Part shown: piece by piece, positions 54,191 through 64,000 of the stretch | Layout of the letters: every line of letters begins with the position of its first letter | Position numbering within the stretch: position 1 is the first letter of the stretch | From: Misgurnus anguillicaudatus | Taxonomy: Eukaryota; Chordata; Actinopteri; Cypriniformes; Cobitidae | Direction of reading: 5' to 3' | Assembly: GCF_027580225.2 (NCBI RefSeq) | Contig: NC_073351.2 | Span: 10,086,501 to 10,150,500 of the forward strand | DNA: 64,000 nt | Made by a program: the position numbers and the translations under genes | The notes under the pieces: model-generated | Seen by the model: only the letters and a program-made list of their open reading frames with translations | Database searches by the model: none | Told to the model about the DNA's origin: nothing

Positions 54191-57135
54191 GATTTTATTT
54201 GATTTGATCACATCAGGACTTGATTTGGATGGTTGCGTGCCATGCTACAATATTATTGGTTAATATAGTTTTCCCCTCTCGCATCAGCTGTAAAAAATAT
54301 GGACGGACTGTCCTTGACGTCACCCGAAGGCTTGAGAAGAGCATTTCTGAAGCCAATGGGTGTTTCCCAAACGCGAGGATGAGTCCTGGGAAGGCTGCAT
54401 ATGTTGGCTGCGACGTCATCATGCATCGAAGAATGCTTCGAAGGCAACCTCTGCTCATTTGGACACTTTTAAAGGATATCTAACTTCTCACTCTATAGTT
54501 TTCGTGACAAGACCACGGGACGGGAACCGTTATGATGTTGCCATGGACACTTATTAGACAGTCTTATTCTACCGTTTAGGTTGTTGAGAAACGGCCTTCC
54601 TTGGGCGCATCCCCGCATATGAGAAATCCCCCAATTGTTGGTGCAGCCTCCTGACGCCATCTTGGTGTTCACCTGTCACTCAAGTGACCCCACCCATAAT
54701 TATGCAGATCATTAACGCTTAATATAATTTAAACGAATGGGTTACAACCCCCCACACACACACATGTCATGAAGAGAAAAATGACCAATTGAAAAGATAC
54801 AATCTTTCTTTTAGAGTAAAGAGGGTCAGTCTTGATTTTATTTAATTTAATAGCATACAAAGACAGCCAGAATAAAGAGAGAGAGAAAAAAATGTGTGTA
54901 ATTCTGTGAAATAATTACTGCTTATTACTGTTGGATCACCACAGAGTCTTCACACATTTCCATTCATTTCTTTTGTGTTGTTTGTACAGCCTTCAATAGA
55001 GCCATTATTTAAACAGTCGATCATTTCTGTGCATGCCAATCAAATCGATTTCCCTAAACGTAAAGCAAAAAAGTTTAATTTCAGTGATCAGTCAAACTAC
55101 GTCTTCCTGAATGGGCGTTTCTAGGCCAGAACAAGCTACAATCAGACAAGGCCAAAACTAACTTAGAAGTCACTTTTCAATGTTCCACTCAATTCTCACA
55201 GGAAGGAGGGGTCTGACCTTTGACCCCACATCTTCAGATCTGTATGGTGCAGTGATGAGAGGCGGGGCCAAGGGACAGCACTACAGGGGATTAATGTAGA
55301 CCAACACAAAGACAACCTGACACATAGAGCCGCTGTGACGGACTAACTGACAGCAGCCGGCCCCTAGCCACTTACTGCTCACCGCAAGAAAAATTAGTAG
55401 CGTGGCTACGTTCAACAATCCCTCCTTTTTCTGTCCACTGCTGGTCCTGATTTTCATTCCAGAGCAATAAACACAAGGATTTCTCTCTCCCCCCCAGCTG
55501 TCATCTCTCTCGTACTTTTACTTTTCCACGAGTCTCCCTCTCTTTGTCTGAAGGTTTGACTCACCGCCCCCTTTTGCCAAACCTCCCCCTGGTCCTCTCG
55601 GCCTCCCTCAAGCGCAGCTGCCAAAAATAAGACAGGCTGTCGAGGGGCCCTGGGGCCTTGAGTTTTGTGTGAGTGTGTTAACTCCGCCCGCCTGCTCGAG
55701 TACTTACCCAACTGAATTCAGCCACTTGGATCTGTTTATTTAATATTCAGTCAGCTGTGGGGAGTGAGGTTAGCCACAGCATATAAAAGTCAGGCAGCGT
55801 GACCGACATATACCCCGCGCCTAACACGCTCTCACATACACACACGTATGCCATCCTTAACACACGCAGTATATACTTATATGCTTTAAAGTGCCAGCGG
55901 ATGTTTAAACAAAGCATGGTTTAAGTGTGCATGTGTGTGTTTTTGTGTCTCTGCTAACATAAAAGCAGCAAGAGGTACTAGTGTGATACGTGCACCATGA
56001 TATACCTTAAAGGCTGCTTCTATATGTGAATCTGTCTGTGTCCTATGGAAGTATAAATTTTCGAAGCACATATGGTAACCATGCAGGTACCTCCACAGTA
56101 CGTTTACGCCAATGATATCTTCATCCATACTGACCATGTGCAAATATTCAATCAAATGGAAATTCTTGCCTTTTGACATTTTATGAAAAATAATAATCGA
56201 TTTTAGCCTAGCTCGGAATGCATCAGATATACATCAAACTGATGGACGATAAATTCACCAAAAGATTTCTTCGAACCTCATCCAAACACATTTTGAACGG
56301 TTCGCTAAACAGAAACACATCACGATCCATTACGGCCGCGGGAAGAGAGCCTTATGAATACCAATTTTTGTGTGTGCGCACGCACACACGTGTTTTGCGG
56401 TAACAACCGTCTTCACTCAACTTCCCGCTGCGAGCCATCCCAGCATGCTGCGGCCCAGCCAGGACTGGCAGGCTCCATGGCAACCCCTGAGGTCAAGGGT
56501 TATGGGGAAAGGTTGCTTTTATCTGCTAATGAGGTCGGTACCTAGGGCTCCAGTGTCTCTTTCTCAGTCTGCGCCTCTTTCCGCGCTCGGCGGCGAGCAG
56601 GGGGCAGCGGCGATCTGAAAGAACAGGCTTGACACGAATGCCATCCGTCCGCGGGATGGAGAGATCGGAGCCGAGGGGGGACTGGTCCCGAGAACAGAAA
56701 ACAAAAGCTGCAGAAATTGCAGTCAGTCTCCCGATGGTTCTTCTCGCTGTGTTCAATGTCTTCTCATGCTAATATGCCCTGATCGGCCAGTTAGGAGATC
56801 TGATAGATTGTCAAAGTTCCCATACAGCCGATCAGCTACAGTGACTGTGATACAGAGCGCGGCGGTTCTCCTGCCGAGAAGGTTGTGACCTCTCTCGATG
56901 ACTGTTGCACTTAAACATCTATCTCTAAATAGTTTTGAATATACTGAAATGTATACATGGAAATATGTTTGTTGTACTCGATATGTTTTAACCAATTGGA
57001 TAATGAACGTTCTGTATGCCTGCCAGCTTTCTATAGCAGGGATAAACACATTGTTTCCAAACAAAAGTTTGTTTATGACTAGCATGTTAGGCTGGTGCTA
57101 ATTGTTAATATTAATTAGCGGTGTGCGTGACAAAC
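54191..57135. other. No gene; candidate unique blocks
   Basis: About 54280-54640 shows ORFs in several frames over the same DNA and may be an unlisted repeat. About 55200-55830 and 56400-56760 are GC-richer, repeat-free and lack recognisable coding domains. A TATA-like CATATAAAAG lies at 55778-55787, but no exon or ORF follows it. Confidence 0.35.
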
Positions 57136-57141
57136 GGTACA

Positions 57142-57720
57142 GGGGTGCGTTTCCCGAAAGCATTGTTAGCCAACCACGATCGCAAGTTCCATCTTTTCAG
57201 CATAGTTCACCGATGCAGGTGTTTCCCAAACCATCGTTCCAGCGGACATTCGTAAACTCCATCGCAAAGTTGTGTCGTTGGAACGACAACTCTTCACCTG
57301 ACGTTAGAAGCATAGTTCCTTGTTATTATACTATGTAGACTTACGTTAAGCAAAAAACATGTATTACAGTCTTTATGCATCATTCTAAATATATAAAAAT
57401 GTTATTTTACGTCTGTAAGTTTGTAAACAGAATTAAAGCGCTGCATTTGAAAACTGCGCATGTGCGCAGTCCTACGTGCTTTAAGACCCTGGGGAATCTC
57501 TGGGAGGAGTGACTTAAGAGGGAACTTGTGCATGAATTGAATATCTTGAAAATAAACAACAGATAACTAAATCACGATAACAAAATCATCAACTTGAACC
57601 AACATGGTTCAAACGACGAATGTGCGACAAAGTTACAATGCTTTCGGGAAACAGTCGTGACAAGGTAGTTCGTTTCTCTAACTATGCATCGTACTATGTT
57701 GGAATGAGTATATTCGTATA
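57142..57720. mobile_element. Rearranged copies of a GGGTGCGTTTCCC-ended MITE
   Basis: From 57142, GGGTGCGTTTCCCGAAAGCA and GCCAACCACGATCGCAAGTT form one end. At about 57637, ACAATGCTTTCGGGAAACAG is the opposite-strand form of that end, but it runs directly into TCGTGACAAGGTAGTTCGTT and CTAACTATGCATCGTACTAT, which I recognise as the other end of the family. Two ends are thus fused head to tail. The middle (57300-57620) is AT-rich. Confidence 0.6.
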
Positions 57721-58640
57721 TGAAACCGCGTGTGTACTCACTTAAGCATGACGAATCGAACTATTAAACAGTGTAATATGTCAGAATGCATGAAATAGCT
57801 TTGACCCCCCCCCCATTTAAAACTAACAACTTTCTTTCTTTCGACTTTGGGATGAATTATAAACTGGACATGTTCGTGCAGATCATTTGTGATCTTCATA
57901 CACCCTTCATCATCGTGTTCCCATGCCTGAGAAAACAGTCCATTAACTCCTGATTTAGCTTAAGTGTCATGTCGTCGCTTTTGTATACACGTGACAATCA
58001 CTGAATGGACATCACAGCCCTCCATCCACTACATTCTCCACCCACCCCTCGCTCTTTTCGGAGAAGAGAGCGCGAGGAGGTTTTCTGTCACATGTGTTCG
58101 GCCACTGAGGCTTTTGTCTAGAGACCAGGCTGTTTGTTTAGCCTTTAAGCGAGTGGACTGCCTCACACATTGAATGATGGCTGAGAGAGATAGAAATAAA
58201 GCGAAAGAAATGGGGAGGAGGGGAGACTAGTTAAGACAAAATTACAATGGACCCTCCCGTAAGATTAGCGGCTACAAGTACTAAATAGCCTACCGGTGCT
58301 GTAGAAAAGGATATTATTACAAACATAATTCAGAAGAGATTATAAAAAGGATTGTTTTGCACTGGATGTTGATTGGATAGTGCATGATGAACATTACATC
58401 ATTTAAATATATTCAGGATTTGAACCCTCCAATTTAAGTGTTCCTGGGCCTCTTTCATAAAGCTTGCGTACGCACAGATTTGATCGTAAGTGTGCATACG
58501 CAAAAATCCACAGCAAAGTCCATATTTATAAAAACTGTCTTTGATGTGGAAAAGTGCTTAGCACCACATCAGGGTCTGAGCAGATATTGTTTATCATTTT
58601 CAGTCCTTAAAAATGAAATCTAGCTTTCTGTCATAGATTA
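57721..58640. other. No gene; possible repeat near 58.45 kb
   Basis: About 58450-58600 (AAAGCTTGCGTACGCACAG, CATACGCAAAAATCC) resembles a dispersed repeat distantly related to about 125-200. The remainder shows nothing I recognise. Confidence 0.4.
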
Positions 58641-58642
58641 TA

Positions 58643-59839
58643 CACTCACCTAAAGGATTATTAGGAACACCATAGTAATACTGTGTTTGACCCCCTTTCG
58701 CCTTCAGAACTGCCTTAATTCTACGTGGCATTGATTCAACAAGGTGTTAAAAGCATTCTTTAGAAATGTTGGACTATATTGATAGGATAGCATCTTGCAG
58801 TTGATGGAGATTCGTGGGATGCACATCCAGGGCACGAAGCTCCCGTTCTACCACATCCCAAAGATCCTCTATTGGGTTGAGATCTGATGACTGTGTGGGG
58901 CCATTTTAGTACAGGGAACTCATGTTCAAGACACCAATTTGAAATGATTCGAGCTTTGTGACATTATCCTGCTAGAAGTAGCCATCGGAGGATGGCTAAA
59001 TGGTGGTCATAAAGGGATGGACATGGTCAGAAACAATGCTCAGGTAGGCTGTGGCATTTAAACGATGCCCAGTTGGCAATAAGGGGCCTAAAGTGTGCCA
59101 AGAAAACATCCCCCACACCATTACATCACCACCACCAGCCTGCACAGTGGCAAGGCATGATGGATCCATGTTCTCACACCAAATTCTGACTCTACCATCT
59201 GAATGTCTCAACAGAAATCGAGATTCATCAGACCAGGCAACATTTTTCCATTTTTCAACTGTCCAATTTTGGTGAGCTCATGAAAATTGTAGCCTCTTTT
59301 TCCTATTTGTAGTGGAGATGAGTGGTACCCGGTGGGGTCTTCTGCTGTTGTAGCCCATTCGCCTCAAGGTTGTGCGTGTTGTGGCTTCACAAATGCTTTG
59401 CTGCATACCTCGGTGGTAACGAGTGGTTATTTGAGTCAAAGTTGCTCTACTATCAACTTGAATCAGTCGGCCCATTCTCCTCTGACCTCTAGCATCAACA
59501 AGGCATTTTCGCCCACAGGACTTCCACATACTGGATGTTTTTCACTTTTTACATCATTCTTTGTAAACCCTAGAAATGGTTGTGCATGAAAATCCCAGTA
59601 ACTGAGCAGATTGTGGAATACTCAGACCGGGCCGTCTGGCACCAACAACCATGCCACGCTCAAAATTGCTTAAATCATCTTTCTTTCCCATTCTGACATT
59701 CAGTTTGGAGTTCAGGAGATTGTCTTGACCAGGACCACACCCCTGAATGCATTGAAGCAACTGCCATGTGATTGGTTGATTAGATAATTGCATTAATGAG
59801 AAATTGAACAAGTGTTCCTAATAATCCTTTAGGTAAGTG
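58643..59839 (-). mobile_element. Tc1-family transposon, copy 2 (1197 bp)
   Basis: TA lies outside both ends (58641-58642 and 59840-59841). The ends CACTCACCTAAAGGATTATT and AATAATCCTTTAGGTAAGTG are inverted. The terminal repeat continues with GGAACACC/AGTGTTCC. It is in opposite orientation to copy 1 and about 8.9 kb away. Length is near full size for this family, but the transposase frame is broken. Confidence 0.94.
58690..59691 (-). pseudogene. Tc1 transposase, copy 2, broken
   Basis: ATG at 59691 opens MGKKDDLSNFERGMVVGARR, then PGLSIPQSAQLLGFSCTTIS, the first helix-turn-helix, and stops near 59554. A second stretch (59278-59529) holds CGRKCLVDARGQRRMGRLIQ and MQQSICEATTRTTLRRMGYN (second HTH) and stops before the first catalytic Asp. 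A third (58996-59211) covers GDVMVWGMFSWHTLGPLL and the strand after it. The second Asp and third acidic residue lie in yet another frame towards 58800. Unlike copy 1, the first HTH is intact here, so the two copies are broken at different places. Confidence 0.88.
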
Positions 59840-59841
59840 TA

Positions 59842-60139
59842 TATTAATGTATGAATGATTTATATATACAGTGCAGCAGGGTCTTTCTCTTTACATATGT
59901 ATACATTTACAAAATTAGTTGGTTATGTCTATATATTTGTTTATTTGTTTGCCTGATATTTCTTGTAATTTCAGCTTTTTAGTTTGGTGAAATACAAGTT
60001 TGTATTTATTTTAAATTGAATTAGTTAAATCCAACACAATCAAAGACAATATACTTTTAGTATGCATCTACAGCATATATAATTTTTAGGAATGTAATGT
60101 TTGTTTCATATTTGATCCTTTAGTTTAATTAAGGAAACA
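59842..60139. other. No feature seen
   Basis: AT-rich sequence next to the transposon. Confidence 0.4.
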
Positions 60140-60330
60140 TTTCTCTGTCTTCCTCACAGTACGGCTACCCATTTACTATTATAAAAAGTCAATGGGTCCA
60201 AGCGACTATGTGCTTACCATCATTTATCAAAATATCTTCGTTTGTATTCAACAGTAACTCATACAGGTTTAAAACAACATGAGGGCGAGGAATAGATGAA
60301 AGAATTTTCATTTTTGGGTGAACTGTCCCT
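60140..60330 (+). mobile_element. AGGGATAGTTCACCC-family MITE, right end only
   Basis: TTCATTTTTGGGTGAACTGT then CCCT ends at 60330, followed by TTAA (60331-60334). The stretch before it (AAACAACATGAGGGCGAGGA, CAAAATATCTTC) matches the same family as 7527-8289 in reverse. The left end is absent, so the start is approximate. Confidence 0.75.
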
Positions 60331-60334
60331 TTAA

Positions 60335-62295
60335 ATGTCTTTTAACATCATAATCCAAGTTGAGCAGCAGGAACGCCTGAATGATGTGACATGAATCATT
60401 CTGAACTGAATCATTGATGTAAGGCAGAGGTTCACAGGTCATGATGGAAATTGTTTTTGCCTGCGGCCTTAAAGTTCAATAAGAACATATTTCCAAAAAC
60501 AGGAAACAGCGTGAGTATTTTCTAATGATTGGAAACACATTTACTCCTTCCAAAAAACCCTTAAAGAAAACAATCACACCACCTCCGAATTTAAGTTTAT
60601 GATGGCTTGTTGCCCCAAAGAAAAAAATATATAATACATGTTGGATGCAAACAAACTGTACACATAGCTAACAAACATCATGAGACCGCAATGGAAACTG
60701 ATGTAATTTTCCTGCAGTCTGAATGTACAGTGTTTGCATTGTGTTGATAATTACATACATCTGCAGCAGGCGTTGTGTTGTTTCACCATGCATCTGTATG
60801 TCTCAGAAATGCCAAAATATTTAGCAACAAGTATTAAGAGTCAAACCCTATCCAACATACCAATTATAATCACACATCTGCTCTTTAAAGTTAAGTAATA
60901 ACTTATTATTATTTGGCAAGAGGTTATAAAACTAGATTCCTAATACAAACACATCACATCGTACACAAGACTAAGTCACACGCAGCTTTACGGATGTGAG
61001 CATGCAGAACATTTGGAAAACTATTCATGCCGATCCCGTCCTCGGGCAGATCTCACAGAGCAATCTATCATAAATGTGAAAGATTTTACTTTTCCACACA
61101 GCTTCACGTTTATCCAAGCAGCAGACGCACCATTTGATTACACCATATCTCAAAGTGCAGAAATACAGAAGAGGCCTCTTTAATGACACCTACAGTCCCT
61201 TAGCAACCATAGAGCAACACCCTAGCAACCAGTCAGCATCACTGTAGTGAGTTTTGCACGGGTACGCATCACTCAAATTGCGTTAGAGATGTTTTTAAAA
61301 CATTATGAAGCAAAATAACCAGTTGGTCTGATCTCAGCAGACAGCTATGACAAGCCTGACATTATCAGAGGAATTCTTCTCTCCCAGTTTTTCTGCTACA
61401 GTATCTTTTCTGACAGTCCCGCTGTGTTAAATTAAGAGTGTATTGACATCTGGCATGTGAATGAAGGATAACCGAGAGGAGAAAAATGCTAGACATTTAT
61501 GATTTGCATTGTTTTTATGGTTCAATAATGAAGGAGCGAAAGATCGTGCGGTGCGAAGCAATGAAACGCCTTTTGTTGTTTAGCTGTTGCTTTGCACAAA
61601 TGATCCTAATCTTCACACTTCACACACACATACTCCCTCTCGCCTTCATTCTTCACTCTGTATGTGTGTGTGTGTGTGTGTGTGCATGTAAAAGTGTTGT
61701 GACAACTCCTATCCCAGAATGCTTATGCACACATTCCATTCCTCGCAGCGGTCCCCCGGGTACGGCCCACCCTTTTCAATTAGAGACACAGTCGGAGAGA
61801 GACCAACAGGTGCAGAGGCCACAAAACAAGATGAATTAGGCACCAAGCCAATGCAGCCAGTGAAACACATACAATTACACACACACATAAAGAGTTCACA
61901 CAATTTGGATATATTTGTCACTGGTTAAGCTGCGGTTTTGAGGTTAGAGTACTTTCTGCTCTTGAAAAAAACATTAGCTCTGTTCAAATAAAACCTTGTG
62001 AGCTGACTGCCTACACAGCATTTTAAAATTTGAAGTTATTTTTTCTGTGAATTCATTCCGTTGCTCCTCCCCTTTTATCTGAAGAGAGGTGCAAAATGAT
62101 GTTAAACATCAGTGTTCTGTATTGGTGAGAGACTGGTTAATAAAATTATTATTTGTTATGTTTTAAAGCACATTAATAAGTTTAACATATTTTTACTAAA
62201 GGCCAAATTAACTTTTTAATAAACAATTTTGGTTTCATGTGAACCTTAAGCCATCATCCCCAAAAACGCTTTGAGACTATGTACCATAGACTGTA
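60335..62295. other. No gene recognised
   Basis: About 61194-61230 has CTTAGCAACCATAGAGCAAC and CCTAGCAACCAG, a short CTAGCAACC-type repeat. A (TG)n microsatellite lies at about 61662-61684. ORFs of 117 codons (61486-61839, plus) and 70 codons (minus) overlap and lack a recognised domain. Confidence 0.4.
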
Positions 62296-62760
62296 AAAAA
62301 GATGGACGATGCAATGTCGCTTCCTTCCATTGTAATGAATTAAAGCCAAAAATGTCCAACCATGGGCGCTGCCATGTTACGTAAAAACGTCAGTTTGGAG
62401 CCTGGACATGCGCAGAAGGAATCTGTGGAGCCAGAGGTGGAACCGCGGTATCAAACTTCCGCCCAAACGCTCGCATGCTCAATTCAACCACGCAAATCAT
62501 AACGACACGATAGCATCAAAGTATTAGCTAATATGAAACTTATCATAAAAATGATTGAACATATATAACAAGATAACAACTACCGTAAAGGACCAAAACC
62601 ATCTTTCGGAAAATTTTATTGGAAGTATAATCATTTTTTTATTTAAAGCGAGTCCCGTTCATTTGAATGGAGAGGGCGGGGTTTATGACTTGTAGCCAGC
62701 CACCAGGGGGCAATCAAAGAGCAAGCAGCTTCACTCTTCAAGATGTATGAGGCACACACC
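62296..62760. repeat. Probable dispersed repeat (CATAGACTGTAAAAAAGATGG start)
   Basis: CATAGACTGTAAAAAAGATG at 62286-62305 and the following GATGCAATGTCGCTTCC and GGAGCCTGGACATGCGCAGA look like a common fish repeat, as does TTGTAGCCAGCCACCAGGGG (62691-62710). Ends and target duplication could not be set. Confidence 0.45.
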
Positions 62761-64000
62761 CTCGTACACACCGCAAACTTTCGGGAATGACAACTGCATT
62801 TAAATGCGGTAGCGAATCACCTCAATGATCATGTGTGTATGGAATAAGACGCATTCCCGAAACTGCAATGATTAACACAGAGGTAACCATATCAACGTTC
62901 TGCCATCTCATATGGTTATCATTCACAGCTTTGACCAAAATAATATTACAGCGTTATGTTTAGCAATAAACCTCTGTTTTGGCATTGTGTTTGGTACGCA
63001 TTTTGTGAGGCTGCTCCACTGTGCGCTGTCTTGCAGTGTTGCCAGGTCCTCGTCTTTTTTTTGTACTTACATTGCGTTGTGGTGTTTAACCATTTATGGC
63101 TTTTCGCTCGTGAAACGATCACGTTTTTGGTGTTTTTAAAGTGTGGAGGTGTCGGTCCCAATATTTTGATCTTTGAGGTAAAGCATTTGGATTTATTTCG
63201 TTTAATTTATTGAATTTTTTTGTTCGCTCTATTTTTCATGCAAGATCTGGCAACACTAGTCAGCAAACGCTCGTGCATCTGTCATTTTCTGCAGAAGACT
63301 TTTCCCCTTCAAGGCATTTATTTTTTCTAAATGCACGATTAAATTCTTCATCAACAACTAGTTGTTCAGTTCGGTTATGTATGCAGAGTTTCTGTAAAAC
63401 CGGTTGTCACTACCTGGAATTTCGGGAGTTAATTCGGTTGTAGAATGCGGTTGTCAGGCCTTGAATTACTGAACTGTGTGTGTACAGAACAGAATTAAGG
63501 ACTAAAAGGTGACGTGACAACCAAATTATGCAATTTTGAGGCCTGTTTGAGTTGAAATGAACATAATAATTTTATACAAAAATGTTTAAATAAAAAATGT
63601 TTGGTCTGAATTAAGTCTCCAATGCAAGGACCATGAAATATTGCAGGACCATTATCTTATAGGTCAAAGATTCCTTTATACATTTTTATAATCTAAAGAT
63701 CCTTTTGTGCAACAGAGTTTCTTCTATAGAAACATTCACTTCATGAGAAAGAACCTTTTGGGGCTCTTTAATTTTAAGAGTGCATGTAGACATAGACATC
63801 CTGGGTTTGAAGAGGCACTTCTGGTCAGCATAGGTCAGTGCATAAATAAACTTGATCTCGTTCTCTGTTCATGATCCAGTCCCAATAAATGTCTACTCTG
63901 GTTTATGTCCCATCAACGTTTCACGTACACTGGACTGACAGTGAGATCAGCAGTTGATCAATCTGTCCTGTCATTCACTTCTAAAATAAATATTCTCCGG
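62761..64000. other. No gene recognised; possible element near 63.0-63.26 kb
   Basis: GTGTTGCCAGGTC (about 63037-63049) and GATCTGGCAACAC (about 63244-63256) are inverted and could be ends of a small element. ORFs of 71-85 codons around them are mutually overlapping and unrecognised. Confidence 0.35.

Noticed and set aside
55778..55787. TATA box (CATATAAAAG) as a promoter
   Set aside because: No ORF, exon or CpG island follows at a fitting distance; such motifs are common in AT-rich DNA.

Overview
This window looks like non-coding DNA from a teleost genome, most likely a cyprinid (carp, goldfish or zebrafish relative). The composition is AT-rich, with CA, CT, AT and tetranucleotide microsatellites. 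Several repeat types match ones I remember from zebrafish and carp: two Tc1/mariner families, hAT elements with 8-bp target duplications, many short TTAA-flanked elements, and LINE reverse-transcriptase fragments. I found no ORF that reads as a functional cellular gene, no rRNA or tRNA gene, and no CRISPR array. All recognisable coding sequence is broken transposon protein.

Layout. 1-9 kb: an old dispersed repeat split by insertions (2.0-3.6 kb), a foldback element (5.4-5.9 kb), and two abutting TTAA elements that share one TTAA (7.5-9.0 kb). The first of these two carries a nested hairpin element, and the second is an almost complete palindrome. 12-22 kb: a TTAA element, a hAT with a nested three-bp-TSD element (12.9-14.0), a hAT remnant with a broken BED zinc finger (15.6-16.9), a small hAT (17.3-17.65), a Tc1 element with long inverted repeats (18.9-20.4) and a 9-bp-TSD element (21.46-21.89). 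24-36 kb: another foldback copy, split and nested elements, a 1.48-kb hAT (28.36-29.84), an interrupted TTAA element (30.2-31.3) and a 2.2-kb element holding two TTAA insertions (33.6-35.8). 36-46 kb: long CT/CA and AT microsatellites, a LINE fragment (39.7-40.2) and a 2.6-kb tetranucleotide array with a higher-order period of about 0.53-0.57 kb (42.8-45.4). 48-60 kb: two copies of one Tc1 family in opposite orientations, each dead by different lesions, and a second LINE fragment (52.4-53.5).

Between the elements lie stretches with no recognisable repeat and more even base composition (about 3.6-4.8, 9.0-9.6, 14.1-15.6, 22.4-23.3, 45.4-46.8, 49.8-52.4 and 54.2-57.1 kb). They may be unique intergenic or intronic DNA, possibly with conserved regulatory elements, but only cross-species alignment could show this. 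Nothing indicates genes acting together; the biology visible here is repeated, layered transposon insertion and decay. Repeat families were recognised by eye, and no similarity search was run.
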